Shown: in pieces, positions 32,700 through 42,075 of the stretch | Numbering within the stretch: position 1 is the first letter of the stretch | How the letters are laid out: every line of letters begins with the position of its first letter | Origin: Pleurocapsa sp. MO_226.B13 | GTDB lineage: Bacteria > Cyanobacteriota > Cyanobacteriia > Cyanobacteriales > Xenococcaceae | Assembly: GCA_030064795.1 (NCBI GenBank) | Contig: JASJEI010000041.1 | Span: 1 to 43,267, forward strand | Direction: 5' to 3' | DNA: 43,267 bases | Program-made: the position numbers and the translations under genes | Notes under the pieces: model-generated | Seen by the model: only the letters and a program-made list of their open reading frames with translations | Told to the model about the DNA's origin: nothing | Database searches by the model: none

Positions 32700-33209
32700 A
32701 CCGAGATAAATTTCGGTGCGTGCTGCGTCAATTTCCGCCCATTCGGTTTGTTTAATCAGTTTTTTGAGATAGCTGCGGGGAATCGGTTGATTGTGGCTGC
32801 CATTATTGCCAGTTTTACTATTGACCAGCCAAAAATTCATCGGTTCTGTAACCCGATGCCAAAAATCTAAGATCCGCTCGCGGGCAGCAATTAAAATATC
32901 TTTATCTCCTTGAATCGGTATTAACTGGTTGTGTACTTCAGGATAGGTAATACTTTGTTGCTCGAAGGTGCAGGTACGCCAAATAATTCCCGATACTCCA
33001 TGCTGTTGCTGATATTCATGAATTTGACTGCGAAAATCTCGATAAGCAAAAACCTTGTTAACCCGATCCATATTGAGAGCTTTGGCTACTACAGGGTCGT
33101 TGATTCGCTGCGCTGAAGATAGGACAACACGTTTCCCCTTCCAATTTTCTTTTAACTCGCAGTCTAGTATTTTGATTAGTTCGTCGGTGGTATATGTCAT
33201 CAATCCCAA
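32592..33209 (-). CDS. conserved hypothetical protein with duplicated 3' end
   Basis: A 205-residue soluble protein: ELIKILDCELKENWKGKRVVLSS, FAYRDFRSQIHEYQQQHGVSGIIWRTC, and a C-terminal basic domain with IPRSYLKKLIKQTEWAEIDAARTEIYLGLCWGDPQEYRYQWAKP. I do not recognise a characterised family, though it has the look of a cyanobacterial conserved protein. Start at ATG 33209 or 33200 (MTYTTDEL). Its last 33 codons are duplicated just downstream, between the stop and ccmK3. Confidence 0.8.
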   Translation of the reverse strand: MGLMTYTTDELIKILDCELKENWKGKRVVLSSAQRINDPVVAKALNMDRVNKVFAYRDFRSQIHEYQQQHGVSGIIWRTCTFEQQSITYPEVHNQLIPIQGDKDILIAARERILDFWHRVTEPMNFWLVNSKTGNNGSHNQPIPRSYLKKLIKQTEWAEIDAARTEIYLGLCWGDPQEYRYQWAKPKSGCDRIIATVSEPSAIKI

Positions 33210-33372
33210 GCGATTATGCCTTCTCTATTTGCAATTGTATCGCTGCTTTCTAGTTCTCCGACAGGGTTTTATCTTTTCTTTTCGCAGGTAAGAAGCTTTT
33301 TTGGCTACTTGGTAACATTAATAACAATTTAAATATTATGATGAGAGAGCAGACATCGGATCGGTGAAATTT

Positions 33373-33597
33373 ATGTCCTCGGAAAACATTGAAATTTGCC
33401 CAGTTTGTCAGGTCAAGATCGAAGACGACCATAAGGTGATCTTTAGTACGGGAAAACCAGGCGATCGCACTAGACTTTGGGCGCGAGTATGTCAGTATGT
33501 TGCGGATAAAAAAACAGGATGCATCAATCAAGATGCGGAGCTAATCGACCCGATTAAACCGAGCGACGGTTATAAACCAATTACCTTTGAGGATTGA
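33373..33597 (+). CDS. small zinc-ribbon protein
   Basis: A 74-residue protein starting at ATG 33373; an upstream GTG at 33364 in frame is less likely. CPVC near residue 9, later C at RVCQYV and the conserved TGCINQD suggest a partial zinc ribbon with ligands CxxC...C...C. The body (FSTGKPGDRTRLWARVCQYV) matches a small cyanobacterial family by memory. Function unknown. It runs opposite to both neighbours. Confidence 0.75.
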   Translation: MSSENIEICPVCQVKIEDDHKVIFSTGKPGDRTRLWARVCQYVADKKTGCINQDAELIDPIKPSDGYKPITFED

Positions 33598-33641
33598 GCA
33601 AGGAGGAACTAGGAACGAGGAAACTAATAGCTAACAAATAG

Positions 33642-35153
33642 TTAGCTGAGAAACAGTTTATAGGAAGGGTTTGAGCTTTCATCCCAATAACGATAGCCCA
33701 AAGAATTGAGAAACTGCTGCCATTCCGGCATCTCCTCTGGTGGTACTTGCATTCCCACGGCGATTCGCCCATAGTCTGCACCATGATTACGGTAGTGGAA
33801 CAGGCTAATATTCCAATTAGGACTCATACAGCTGAGAAACTTGACTAACGCCCCAGGACGTTCGGGAAATTCAAAGCGATAAAGTAGTTCGTTGTGAGCT
33901 AGAGGCGATCGCCCTCCTACCATGTGACGCAGGTGCATTTTAGCCAGTTCGTCATCGGTTAAGTCGATAGTTTGAAATCCTTGGGCTTCAAAATTGCTCT
34001 GAATTTGGGCTGCATCGGCGCGATCGTGGATTTGGACTCCAACGAAGATATAAGCTTTTTTCGGGTCAGAAATCCGATAGTTAAACTCGGTCAGATTGCG
34101 TTTACCAATACACTCGCAAAATTTTAGAAAGCTACCTCGTTCTTCGGGGATAGTCACGGCAAAGATGGCTTCGCGACGTTCGCCAATTTCTGCCCTTTCG
34201 GAGACGAAACGCAGACGGTCGAAGTTCATGTTCGCGCCACAGGCAACTGCAATTAGGGTTTCTCCTTGAATATTCTCTTTTTCTACATAGGCTTTGGCTC
34301 CCGCGATCGCCAATGCCCCCGCCGGTTCGAGAATCGAGCGAGTATCTTGAAATACATCTTTGATTGCAGCGCAAGTATCATCGGTATTGACTAGAACGAT
34401 CTCGTCTACATAGTCCTGGCAAAGACGAAAAGTTTCTGCCCCTACTTCCCGCACCGCTACCCCATCGGCAAACAGACCAACCCTAGGCAAACATACCCGA
34501 TAACCAGCCTTAAGAGACTGAGACATGGCATCTGCATCTACGGGTTCGACCCCGATAATTTTAATTTCTGGACGCAATCGTTTGATATAGGCAGAAATAC
34601 CAGCAATCAAACCACCACCACCGATAGCGACAAAAATAGCGTGAATTGGCTGCTGATATTGTCGTAAAATCTCCATGCCGATTGTACCCTGTCCTGCAAT
34701 CACATCGGGGTCGTCAAAAGGATGGATAAAAGTCAAGCCTTTTTCTTGACATAGTTGTCGAGCATGGGCGCAAGCATCATCATAGGTATCCCCAGACAAA
34801 ACTACATTACCCCCACGGGCAATTACCGCATCTATTTTTACCTGGGGAGTAGTCACGGGCATGACAATAATTGCCGTTGTATTTAGTTGCTTGGCAGCCA
34901 ATGCCACTCCCTGAGCGTGATTTCCTGCCGAGGCTGCCACCACCCCTTTTTGTAAAACAGCTGGGGATAACTGTGCCATTTTGTTATACGCACCGCGTAG
35001 CTTAAAAGAAAACACCGACTGCATATCTTCTCGTTTTAATAGCAGTTTGTTTTGCAGTCTAGCTGAAAGAATGGGGGCATATTCTAAAGGCGATTCTTGG
35101 GCCACGTCATAGACACGGGCGTTGAGAATCCTCTCTAGGTAATCGGATTTCAT
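33642..35153 (-). CDS. ilvA: threonine ammonia-lyase, biosynthetic
   Basis: A 503-residue PLP enzyme making 2-oxobutyrate from threonine, the first step of isoleucine synthesis. PLP lysine is K51 in FSFKLRGAYN. The glycine-rich phosphate loop is AIGGGGLIAGISAYIK (about residue 180). The C-terminal third (about 330-500) holds two ACT-like regulatory modules (AIFAVTIPEERGSFLKFCECIG and YRFEFPERPGALVKFLSCM), the form that is feedback-inhibited by isoleucine. Full length for the regulated class. Monocistronic here. Confidence 0.97.
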   Translation of the reverse strand: MKSDYLERILNARVYDVAQESPLEYAPILSARLQNKLLLKREDMQSVFSFKLRGAYNKMAQLSPAVLQKGVVAASAGNHAQGVALAAKQLNTTAIIVMPVTTPQVKIDAVIARGGNVVLSGDTYDDACAHARQLCQEKGLTFIHPFDDPDVIAGQGTIGMEILRQYQQPIHAIFVAIGGGGLIAGISAYIKRLRPEIKIIGVEPVDADAMSQSLKAGYRVCLPRVGLFADGVAVREVGAETFRLCQDYVDEIVLVNTDDTCAAIKDVFQDTRSILEPAGALAIAGAKAYVEKENIQGETLIAVACGANMNFDRLRFVSERAEIGERREAIFAVTIPEERGSFLKFCECIGKRNLTEFNYRISDPKKAYIFVGVQIHDRADAAQIQSNFEAQGFQTIDLTDDELAKMHLRHMVGGRSPLAHNELLYRFEFPERPGALVKFLSCMSPNWNISLFHYRNHGADYGRIAVGMQVPPEEMPEWQQFLNSLGYRYWDESSNPSYKLFLS

Positions 35154-35221
35154 GACGGAATGGCAATTTAAGGATAATTTAAAATTTTATCTTTTTTTGT
35201 GAGAGAAGACCCTCAATTTAT

Positions 35222-36034
35222 TTAATCAAGCTTAGCGAGCAATTTGGCATCATAAATCCCTTCAGACCAATTTTTGGCATCTTTAATCTGTTTGACAGTC
35301 AAATTTTCTACCCCGAAAAATTTAGTCTTTTGTAGGTTTGCATCTGTCAGTAAACACTGATTAAAATTAACATCGCCAAAGTAAGCCTCGGCTAGATTAG
35401 CTCGAACAAAATTCGCGCCAATAATGTTTGCCCCCACAAAGTCTACATCCTGTAAGTTAGCTTCGATCAAATCTGCATAGCTGAGATCCGCTCCCGTAAG
35501 CTTGCTATTATTGAGATTGGCGTTAGTTAACTTAGTTTCTACTAGATTGGCGTGACTCAAGTTAACATTACGCAAATTGGCGTTACTGAGATCTGCTCCC
35601 GATAAATAGGCATTGCTGAGATCTGCGCCTTCTAAGTTAATTCCTCGCAAGTCTGCTTCTGGTGCAGTAAAACCTCTTAAAGGAATGCGATCGTCATTTA
35701 AGTCTTGCAGAGCCTGTATCCGTGCATAGCTATTTCTCAATCCGTGAGCGGAGTCAATAGTCTTCCAGGCTTCGTAGTGGGATTGTTTATCTCTTTCTGG
35801 TGCTTCGAGAAAAAATAGCCAAACTGCGACCAAAATACTAAAGCCTTCAACAATATTCAGCAGTACCGACTCTCTAATCTGACAGAATAACCAAGATTCT
35901 GTCGGTTGACAGCTTTTTTCTGCGCCGAATAGAGTTTCGATCGCCAGAATTAAAATAATTAGAATCGTAGTCCCGCCCACAGCCAACAAGATGCGATAAA
36001 AAGAACGTTGTAGTTTTTTGTTACCAATTTTCAT
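35222..36034 (-). CDS. membrane-anchored pentapeptide-repeat protein
   Basis: A 270-residue protein. Two N-terminal membrane segments (about 14-32, ILLAVGGTTILIILIL; and about 55-75, LNIVEGFSILVAVWLFFL), then a polar helix and about twenty pentapeptide repeats of the A(D/N)LxX type (residues about 120-240), forming a right-handed square beta-helix. The last 25 residues leave the pattern. The function of most such proteins in cyanobacteria is unknown; many sit at thylakoid or plasma membranes. It lies 68 bp downstream of ilvA's start, in the same direction. Confidence 0.9.
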   Translation of the reverse strand: MKIGNKKLQRSFYRILLAVGGTTILIILILAIETLFGAEKSCQPTESWLFCQIRESVLLNIVEGFSILVAVWLFFLEAPERDKQSHYEAWKTIDSAHGLRNSYARIQALQDLNDDRIPLRGFTAPEADLRGINLEGADLSNAYLSGADLSNANLRNVNLSHANLVETKLTNANLNNSKLTGADLSYADLIEANLQDVDFVGANIIGANFVRANLAEAYFGDVNFNQCLLTDANLQKTKFFGVENLTVKQIKDAKNWSEGIYDAKLLAKLD

Positions 36035-36242
36035 ACAGTAAATCAGATCGATTGGCGATCGCGACTAGTAACAGCTACTAGCAGTATAGTTATCTGCGAC
36101 CGAGGGAGGAAATCTATTTTACTTTGATTTAACGTAAGTTCGATGAGCCATAAAAATTGAAGGGTTAGGTTTGGGTAAAGGTAAAAGAGGAAAGGTATAT
36201 TTTTCGTTCTTCCCAACATTTATTTTTTATTTTTCGCTTAAG

Positions 36243-36887
36243 TCAGTTTGAACGACGTTCTAAATAGGTAGTTGCCAAAATAGCAGCTTGAGTGCGATCG
36301 CGTAGATCGAGACGACGTAAAATACTATTGACGTGATTTTTAACCGTTCGTTCGGATATATATAACTGTTTGGCAATTTCAAGATTATTGTAGCCTTTAG
36401 CAATTAGTTGTAATACTTCTCGTTCTCTAGGGGTTAGAGTGGCTAATTCTGGAGGGGGTTCGATTGGTTGGGTAACAGGAGTGGCGATGATTTTTTCTAA
36501 TAATCCAGGTCCCAATTGAGTGTAACCTCGATCGACCGCACGGATTGCTTGTGCTAGTTCTTCTGAGGGGATATCTTTGAGTAAATATCCCTTGGCGCCG
36601 TAACTCATGGCGTGGGTAACATATTCATCATCATCAAAGGTAGTCAAAACTAAAATTTTGATTTGGGGAGCTTTTTCGGTGAGGATGCGAGTTGCTGCCA
36701 CTCCATCCATCACTGGCATCCGAATATCCATTAAGACAACATCGGGCTGTAACTGGAGCGATCGCTCTACCGCTACTTGTCCATTTTCTGCTTCGCCGAC
36801 TATTTCCAGATCGGGTTTAGTTTGCAGTAAACTAGCCAACCCTTCTCTGACAATACTTTGGTCGTCTACCAACAAAACTCGAATCAT
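36243..36887 (-). CDS. NarL/LuxR-family response regulator
   Basis: A 214-residue two-domain response regulator. Receiver: D8-D9, phosphoacceptor D54 (VVLMDIRMPVMDG), T and K at the expected places (LVLTTFDDDEYV, GYLLKDIPSEE). C-terminal LuxR-type helix-turn-helix: LTPREREVLQLIAKGYNNLEIAKQL, SERTVKNHVNSIL. Its start overlaps the stop of the kinase gene (ATGA), which is the usual partner arrangement. The kinase is truncated, so control may now come from another kinase. Confidence 0.96.
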   Translation of the reverse strand: MIRVLLVDDQSIVREGLASLLQTKPDLEIVGEAENGQVAVERSLQLQPDVVLMDIRMPVMDGVAATRILTEKAPQIKILVLTTFDDDEYVTHAMSYGAKGYLLKDIPSEELAQAIRAVDRGYTQLGPGLLEKIIATPVTQPIEPPPELATLTPREREVLQLIAKGYNNLEIAKQLYISERTVKNHVNSILRRLDLRDRTQAAILATTYLERRSN

Positions 36888-37366
36888 CCCTCAACCATTC
36901 CTAATAATGGAATTTCAACTTTAATGTGACAACCCTGTTGCGGTTTACTGGTCAATTCAAAATTACCATTGAGTGCTTCAGTGCGTTCTCGCATACTCTG
37001 TAAACCAAAACCCGTGATATTTGCTGTCGGCTCGAAACCCCGCCCATTATCATCGATTGTCAGTTGAATAATTTGCTCTATTTCTTTTAATTTAAGACGA
37101 ACTAAACTTGCCTGACTATGTTTGGAGATATTAGTTAATGCTTCCTGAATAATGCGATACAAAACCAAGGATATTTCCGCAGATAGAGGAGTAGAAAAAT
37201 TTACTTCAGCTTCGATCTCAATGTTAGTGTTACGTTTAAATTCGGCAATTAACTGTTGTAGTGAACTATCGAGCGAGCGCATTTTTAAGGGGTTGTTTCT
37301 TAAAGTTGCCACGGCGATGCGAACATTTTGTAATGCCTCTTTGCCTAGTTGTTTGCTTCGACTCAC
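36884..37366 (-). pseudogene. truncated NarX/DegS-type histidine kinase
   Basis: 160 codons from a GTG at 37366. What remains is the end of the dimerisation helix (LGKEALQNVRIAVATLR) and the full HATPase domain: RIIQEALTNISKHS (N box), DDNGRGF (G1), FGLQSMRER (G2). The HisKA_3 phosphoacceptor helix (normally RxxIARDLHD), any sensor region and the membrane part are missing, and an in-frame TAA lies a few codons upstream of the GTG. It could be expressed as a phosphatase- or dimer-type fragment, but loss of kinase function is more likely. Confidence 0.7.
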
Positions 37367-37649
37367 AATAATTACAAAACAAATGGACTCAAATTAATCT
37401 GCAAACGGCTCGCAAAAGCAAATTCTGGCTCACATTATCTGCAAAACCTCTGAGTTATTCGTCGATTGAGAGCTTTATCCCGATCTTGTCACATAATCAA
37501 TCTAATTAATCTAGTCCTCAAGTACCAAATCGACTTAGTACCCTAGTCCTGGATCGAATTGGGAACTGAGATCGAAGTCGCTGAAGGTAGGGATTGCTTA
37601 GGATCGAATTGTAAACAAACAAACTTTTAATTGGAACCAGGAGATATTA

Positions 37650-38171
37650 ATGATGATGTGGCGTACTATTTCTACCATAGCAGCAATATCTTTAATCTTA
37701 CCTCTCGATGTGTATGCTGCTCAGTTAAATCCCAACTCTAACAATAGTTTCGGACAATCTACTCCGACAACCAGTCAACTTATCGCCCAAAACCCCGACC
37801 ATCGACCTTTTGCATTTGGTAGAAAGGGTAGAGGATATCGGATGGAAAGACTTATGGAACTCGATCTTACACCCGAACAATCCGAACAAATTGAAACAAT
37901 TCGGCAACAATCTCAAGCAGATACAGAACCTCTCCGCCAAGAATTCCAACAAGCTCACGAACAAATGCGATCGCTTGTGGCGGGAAATGCTAACTCTGAT
38001 GAGTTGAGACAACAGCATCAGCAAATTCAAACTCTACACCAACAACTAGGAGATCGACGTTTTGAAACCATGTTGGAAGTTAGAGAGATCTTGACCCCAG
38101 AACAACGTAGTCAAATGGCTGAGTTAATCCAACAACATCATGGAAGACGAGGTTTTGGCGATCGCTTTTAA
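37650..38171 (+). CDS. Spy/CpxP-like periplasmic protein
   Basis: A 173-residue secreted protein with a signal peptide (about 1-24, ending VYAAQL). The mature part is helical, Gln/Glu/Arg-rich, and carries two LTxxQ motifs (DLTPEQSEQIETIRQQ near 74, EILTPEQRSQM near 150), the hallmark of Spy/CpxP proteins. Those act as periplasmic chaperones or stress sensors in gammaproteobacteria; the cyanobacterial role is inferred. It lies 75 bp before the devBCA genes and may be part of their unit. The start can be any of three ATG codons in MMMW. Confidence 0.88.
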   Translation: MMMWRTISTIAAISLILPLDVYAAQLNPNSNNSFGQSTPTTSQLIAQNPDHRPFAFGRKGRGYRMERLMELDLTPEQSEQIETIRQQSQADTEPLRQEFQQAHEQMRSLVAGNANSDELRQQHQQIQTLHQQLGDRRFETMLEVREILTPEQRSQMAELIQQHHGRRGFGDRF

Positions 38172-38246
38172 GCTCTATTCCAAATAATCGGACAATAGCT
38201 TTTTTTGGTGCAAAGTACAGTTTTAGTCTCAAGAAGGTGAACAGCA

Positions 38247-39437
38247 GTGCAAAATATTACAGCCAACAATTCCCAATCTGCCAAAACCGTTGTTCGTCCC
38301 GTGATTGCTTTAGTAACTGCGTTAATACTGGGAACAGGTGGCATAACCCTGTATGGACTGCGACAGTTCTCGACTTCTGAGACTGAAACACCTCCAGTGA
38401 CAAACGCTCCGAAAATCATAACAGTAACGGCTTTAGGACGGATAGAACCTAGTGGCGAGATCGTGCAAATTTCCGCTTTCTCCTCATCTCAAGGCGATCG
38501 CGTCGAGAAGTTGCTAGTTAAAGAAGGCGACAGAATCGAGAGTGGTCAAATAATTGCTATTTTAGACAGTCGCGATCGCGCTGAAGCCGTTTTAAAACAA
38601 GCCGAAGAGAGAGTTAGAGTCGCCCAAGCTAATCTCGCTCAAGTGAAAGCAGGAGCAAAAACAGGGGAGATAAAAGCACAGCAAGCAGCGATCGCTCGCC
38701 TAGAAGCCGAACGCAGCAACGACATAGCAGCGCAAGAGGCGACAGTAGCAAGATTAGCAGCCCAACTCAAAAATGCTGAAGTTGAGGATCGACGCTATCA
38801 AAAGCTGTATGTAGAGGGAGCAATTTCAGCTTCAGAACGAGATAGCAAGCAACTTACTTGGGAAACTGCCCAACGGCAACTAGAAGAAGCAAAAGCTAAT
38901 CTAACGAGAATTTCTACGGCGACAAAAGAGCAAATTCAAGAAGCCAAAGCCACTTTAGATCGTATTGCCGAAGTCCGTTCGGTCGATGTTGAGGTAGCAG
39001 CAGCAGAAGTTAGAGAGGCAACAGCAGCAGTAGCAACGGCACAAGCAGAACTAGACCTTGCCTATATTAAAGCACCCCAAGCTGGTCGGATTTTGGACAT
39101 TTTAACTCGTCCTGGGGAAGTAGTCTCTAGTGATGGCATTGCCAGGATTGGGCAAACTAGTCAAATGTATGCAGTGGCGGAAGTCTATGAAAGCGATATC
39201 GGCAAAGTTCGGGTAGGACAGCAAGTCAAGATAACCAGTAATGCACTCTCAGAAGAATTACACGGCACTGTAAAACGAATCGGTTTAGAAGTGCAACGAC
39301 AAGAAGTAATCAATACAGACCCCGCAGCTAACATCGATGCCAGGGTAGTTGAGGTGAGAGTCAGATTGGATCGAGAGTCGAGTCAGAAAGTAGAGGGGTT
39401 AACTAATCTCTTAGTCAAGGTGGCGATCGCCCTGTAA
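38247..39437 (+). CDS. devB: DevB-type HlyD family membrane fusion protein
   Basis: A 396-residue periplasmic adaptor starting at GTG 38247, supported by an AAGAAGG ribosome binding site nine bases upstream. One N-terminal membrane segment (about 17-38), a barrel/lipoyl half (GRIEPSGEIVQISAF, VKEGDRIESGQIIAILDSRD), a long coiled-coil hairpin (about 110-260, Ala/Glu-rich) and the second barrel half. In Anabaena, DevB with DevC, DevA and the outer-membrane channel TolC exports heterocyst glycolipids; homologues in non-heterocystous strains serve other exports. The gene name is by family. Confidence 0.92.
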   Translation: MQNITANNSQSAKTVVRPVIALVTALILGTGGITLYGLRQFSTSETETPPVTNAPKIITVTALGRIEPSGEIVQISAFSSSQGDRVEKLLVKEGDRIESGQIIAILDSRDRAEAVLKQAEERVRVAQANLAQVKAGAKTGEIKAQQAAIARLEAERSNDIAAQEATVARLAAQLKNAEVEDRRYQKLYVEGAISASERDSKQLTWETAQRQLEEAKANLTRISTATKEQIQEAKATLDRIAEVRSVDVEVAAAEVREATAAVATAQAELDLAYIKAPQAGRILDILTRPGEVVSSDGIARIGQTSQMYAVAEVYESDIGKVRVGQQVKITSNALSEELHGTVKRIGLEVQRQEVINTDPAANIDARVVEVRVRLDRESSQKVEGLTNLLVKVAIAL

Positions 39438-39462
39438 TTACATCAGTTAAGGGGGCAAAGAC

Positions 39463-40653
39463 ATGAAAAAATTCATCACAGCTCTAAAAACTCTACAAAA
39501 CAGAACCCCTTTAGGCTTGCTTCAGCTTAAGCACGATAAAGCACGGCTAATAACTGCCCTTTCAGGGATTGCTTTTGCTAACATTCTTATCTTCATGCAA
39601 TTGGGCGTGCTGAACGCACTCTTCGACAGCACCACCCTGCCTCATCGTAGCTTGAAGGCTGACCTCGTGTTGATGAATCCTCAAGCTCTTAACTGGACGG
39701 AGTTGTCTACTTTTCCGCGACGGCGACTTTATCAAGCAATGGATGTTCCAGGGGTTGCTTCAGCAGAGGCACTTTATATCAATTCTGTTCGGTGGAGAAA
39801 TCCCCAGACGCGCCAAAAAACCTCGGTGACGGTTATTGGAATGAATGTAGATCGTCCTGCTTTTGACTTACCAGAGGTTAATCAGAATCTAGATAAAATC
39901 AAACTACCAGATACCTTTGTCTTCGATCGCGCCTCTCGTGGAGAATATCAAGAAGCGATCGCCGCATCCGAACAAGGAAAAACCGTAACTACAGAAATAG
40001 AAAGACGTACCATTACTGTTGACGGCTTGTTTACTCTTGGTGCTTCTTTTGGGGTTGATGCTACCCTCATTAGCAGCGAGCAGAATTTTCTGCGTTTATT
40101 TCCGAAAAGACAGCCTGGAACGGTCAGTCTCGGCTTGATTGGGCTACAGCCTGATGCCGACATAACTCAAGTCAGGAAAGCTCTTAATAACTATTTCGCC
40201 GAGTTCAAAGACGTTCGCGTCATGACTGTAGAAGAATTTATTGACTTTGAGAAAACTTATTGGGCGGGAAATCGACCTGTAGGTATTGTCTTCGGCTTTG
40301 GTGTAATTCTAGGATTTGTAGTTGGTGTGGTTATCGTCTATCAAATTCTTTCCACTGATGTTAACGACCACAGGGCAGAATATGCCACTTTTAAAGCGAT
40401 GGGTTATCGTCACTCTTATTTACTCGGTATAGTTTTTGAAGAAGCAATTATCTTAGCCGTGTGTGGCTTTATCCCTGGTTTGGGACTTTCTTTAGGGCTA
40501 TACAGTCTGGCTCGTAAAGCTACAGCTTTGCCCATGTATGTAACCCTATTGCGGGCAACAAGAGTATTTATTGCCACTTTAGTCATGTGTACTCTTTCAG
40601 GCGCGATCGCCACTCGCCAACTGCGATCGGCCGCTCCTGCGGATATTTTTTAA
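39463..40653 (+). CDS. devC: DevC-type ABC exporter permease
   Basis: A 396-residue permease with four membrane helices in the MacB/FtsX style: one near the N-terminus (ALSGIAFANILIFMQLGV), a large periplasmic domain (about 60-265), and three near the C-terminus (IVFGFGVILGFVVGVVIVYQIL; YLLGIVFEEAIILAVCGFIPGLGLSLGLY; VFIATLVMCTLSGAIA). A strong AGGGGG ribosome binding site precedes the ATG. It follows devB by 25 bp. Confidence 0.95.
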   Translation: MKKFITALKTLQNRTPLGLLQLKHDKARLITALSGIAFANILIFMQLGVLNALFDSTTLPHRSLKADLVLMNPQALNWTELSTFPRRRLYQAMDVPGVASAEALYINSVRWRNPQTRQKTSVTVIGMNVDRPAFDLPEVNQNLDKIKLPDTFVFDRASRGEYQEAIAASEQGKTVTTEIERRTITVDGLFTLGASFGVDATLISSEQNFLRLFPKRQPGTVSLGLIGLQPDADITQVRKALNNYFAEFKDVRVMTVEEFIDFEKTYWAGNRPVGIVFGFGVILGFVVGVVIVYQILSTDVNDHRAEYATFKAMGYRHSYLLGIVFEEAIILAVCGFIPGLGLSLGLYSLARKATALPMYVTLLRATRVFIATLVMCTLSGAIATRQLRSAAPADIF

Positions 40654-40789
40654 CATTTATCATTAATCATTTATCAGTCTTTTTATTACCGATTACTGTA
40701 GATATATCTAATCATTTGAGGTTTAAAAGAATAAATTAAGGAGTTGCGATCGCCCTAATTGTGAGAAAATTAAAAAAGGATAAATACAA

Positions 40790-41164
40790 ATGAAAATACT
40801 TCATGGCAAAGTTGTTAGTGGCAAAGGTGATTTCTCCCAATGGATTGAGAAACTACATTACTACTATTACCAAAAAACAGGATTAAACTTTTTTCCTGGT
40901 ACACTAAATGTCAAGCTAGATCGACCTTATTACATTCCTAAAAATACACTTTGTCTTGATGCTAAAGAATATGGGGGAACAGTATCAATTTATTTAGTAC
41001 CTTGTCAAATTTTAGGTCATCCTGGATATATTTTACGTACCGATCGCAACGAACAAGGTATAGGAGATCATCCCCATACTATTATTGAAATAGCTTGCGA
41101 AGTAAAATTACGAGATGCTCATCAAATTAATGATGGAGATGAGCTTGAAATTGTTTTAAATTAA
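40790..41164 (+). CDS. DUF120 (CTP-dependent riboflavin kinase-like) protein
   Basis: A 124-residue single-domain protein. Key pattern: GKVVSGKGDFSQWI (6-19, the GxVxxGxG nucleotide loop) and FFPGTLNVKLD (34-44), both diagnostic of the archaeal RibK family that phosphorylates riboflavin to FMN with CTP. Later strands (TVSIYLVPCQIL, GYILRTDRN, IIEIACEVKLRDAHQINDGDEL) fit the barrel fold. The bacterial members are few to my knowledge and their activity is unproven. It stands between devC and devA with 136 and 149 bp spacers, with its own AAAGGA-type ribosome binding site. Confidence 0.75.
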   Translation: MKILHGKVVSGKGDFSQWIEKLHYYYYQKTGLNFFPGTLNVKLDRPYYIPKNTLCLDAKEYGGTVSIYLVPCQILGHPGYILRTDRNEQGIGDHPHTIIEIACEVKLRDAHQINDGDELEIVLN

Positions 41165-41313
41165 CTTAATTTCTGCCATTTTTCTTGAGTAATTCTTAAT
41201 TTGTTTTCTTCTATCCATTGACCCTTTTTCATAAATCCTTGATGTATGTACTCTATGAATTTCATTCCAACCTTTTTTAAAATGTTACTTCCAATTGTGT
41301 TTAGTAAAGGAAA

Positions 41314-42075
41314 ATGGTTACTATGCAAAATCCCAATAAAACCCCAATAATTTCTATCCACAACCTCGATCATTATTTTGGTCAAGGACAACTCCGCAAA
41401 CAAGTATTATTCGACATCAATTTAGAAATCAATCCAGGAGAGATTGTGATTATGACTGGTCCTTCTGGTTCGGGGAAAACCACTTTATTAACTTTGGTGA
41501 GTGGTTTGCGTTCGGTTCAATCTGGTAGTTTACGAGTACTCGGAGAAGAACTTTATGGCGCAACCCCAGAACAGTTGGTACGGGCAAGACGACACAATGG
41601 CTATATTTTTCAGGCACACAACCTGCATAGAAGCCTCACCGCCATTGAAAACGTACAGATAGGTTTGGAAGTGCAGGGGAAGTTTTCTCGATCCCAAATG
41701 CGCGATCGCGCTGCCGTGATGCTAGAACAAGTCAGATTAGGCGCTCGCCTCCACTACTACCCCAACAAACTCTCTGGCGGAGAAAAACAAAGAGTCGCCG
41801 TTGCCCGCGCTTTAGTGAGTCATCCAGCTATCGTCCTAGCTGACGAACCGACAGCTGCTTTAGACAGCAAATCTGGTCGAGATGTCGTCAATCTAATGCA
41901 AAAATTAGCCCAAGAACAAGTCAGCACAATTTTATTAGTCACCCACGATAGCCGTATTCTCGACGTTGCCAATCGCACCGTACACCTAGAAGATGGCAGA
42001 TTAGTCAATAACTGTTTTTCTCCTTCACTTCTTAATCTTGGGAGGGAGGCAGCAAAAAGGTCACCATCCTGGTGA
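41314..42075 (+). CDS. devA: DevA-type ABC transporter ATP-binding protein
   Basis: A 253-residue ATPase: Walker A GPSGSGKTT (about 49-57), Q-loop, signature LSGGEKQRVAVARAL, Walker B IVLADEPTAALDS and the H-loop VTHDSRIL. It powers the DevB/DevC exporter. The AAAGG at 41306-41310 is too close to ATG 41314 but well spaced for ATG 41323, so the start may be MQNPNK. The C-terminus extends about 20 residues beyond the usual end (after EDGRLV), into sequence antisense to a membrane miniprotein. Confidence 0.93.
   Translation: MVTMQNPNKTPIISIHNLDHYFGQGQLRKQVLFDINLEINPGEIVIMTGPSGSGKTTLLTLVSGLRSVQSGSLRVLGEELYGATPEQLVRARRHNGYIFQAHNLHRSLTAIENVQIGLEVQGKFSRSQMRDRAAVMLEQVRLGARLHYYPNKLSGGEKQRVAVARALVSHPAIVLADEPTAALDSKSGRDVVNLMQKLAQEQVSTILLVTHDSRILDVANRTVHLEDGRLVNNCFSPSLLNLGREAAKRSPSW

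Noticed and set aside
33250..33531. Minus-strand 93-codon frame overlapping the small zinc-ribbon gene
   Set aside because: No family match, and it runs antisense across the zinc-ribbon gene, whose CxxC and GCINQ features are protein-like.
41161..41403. Minus-strand 80-codon frame across the DUF120-devA spacer and the start of devA
   Set aside because: It overlaps conserved DevA coding sequence antisense and has no recognisable motif.
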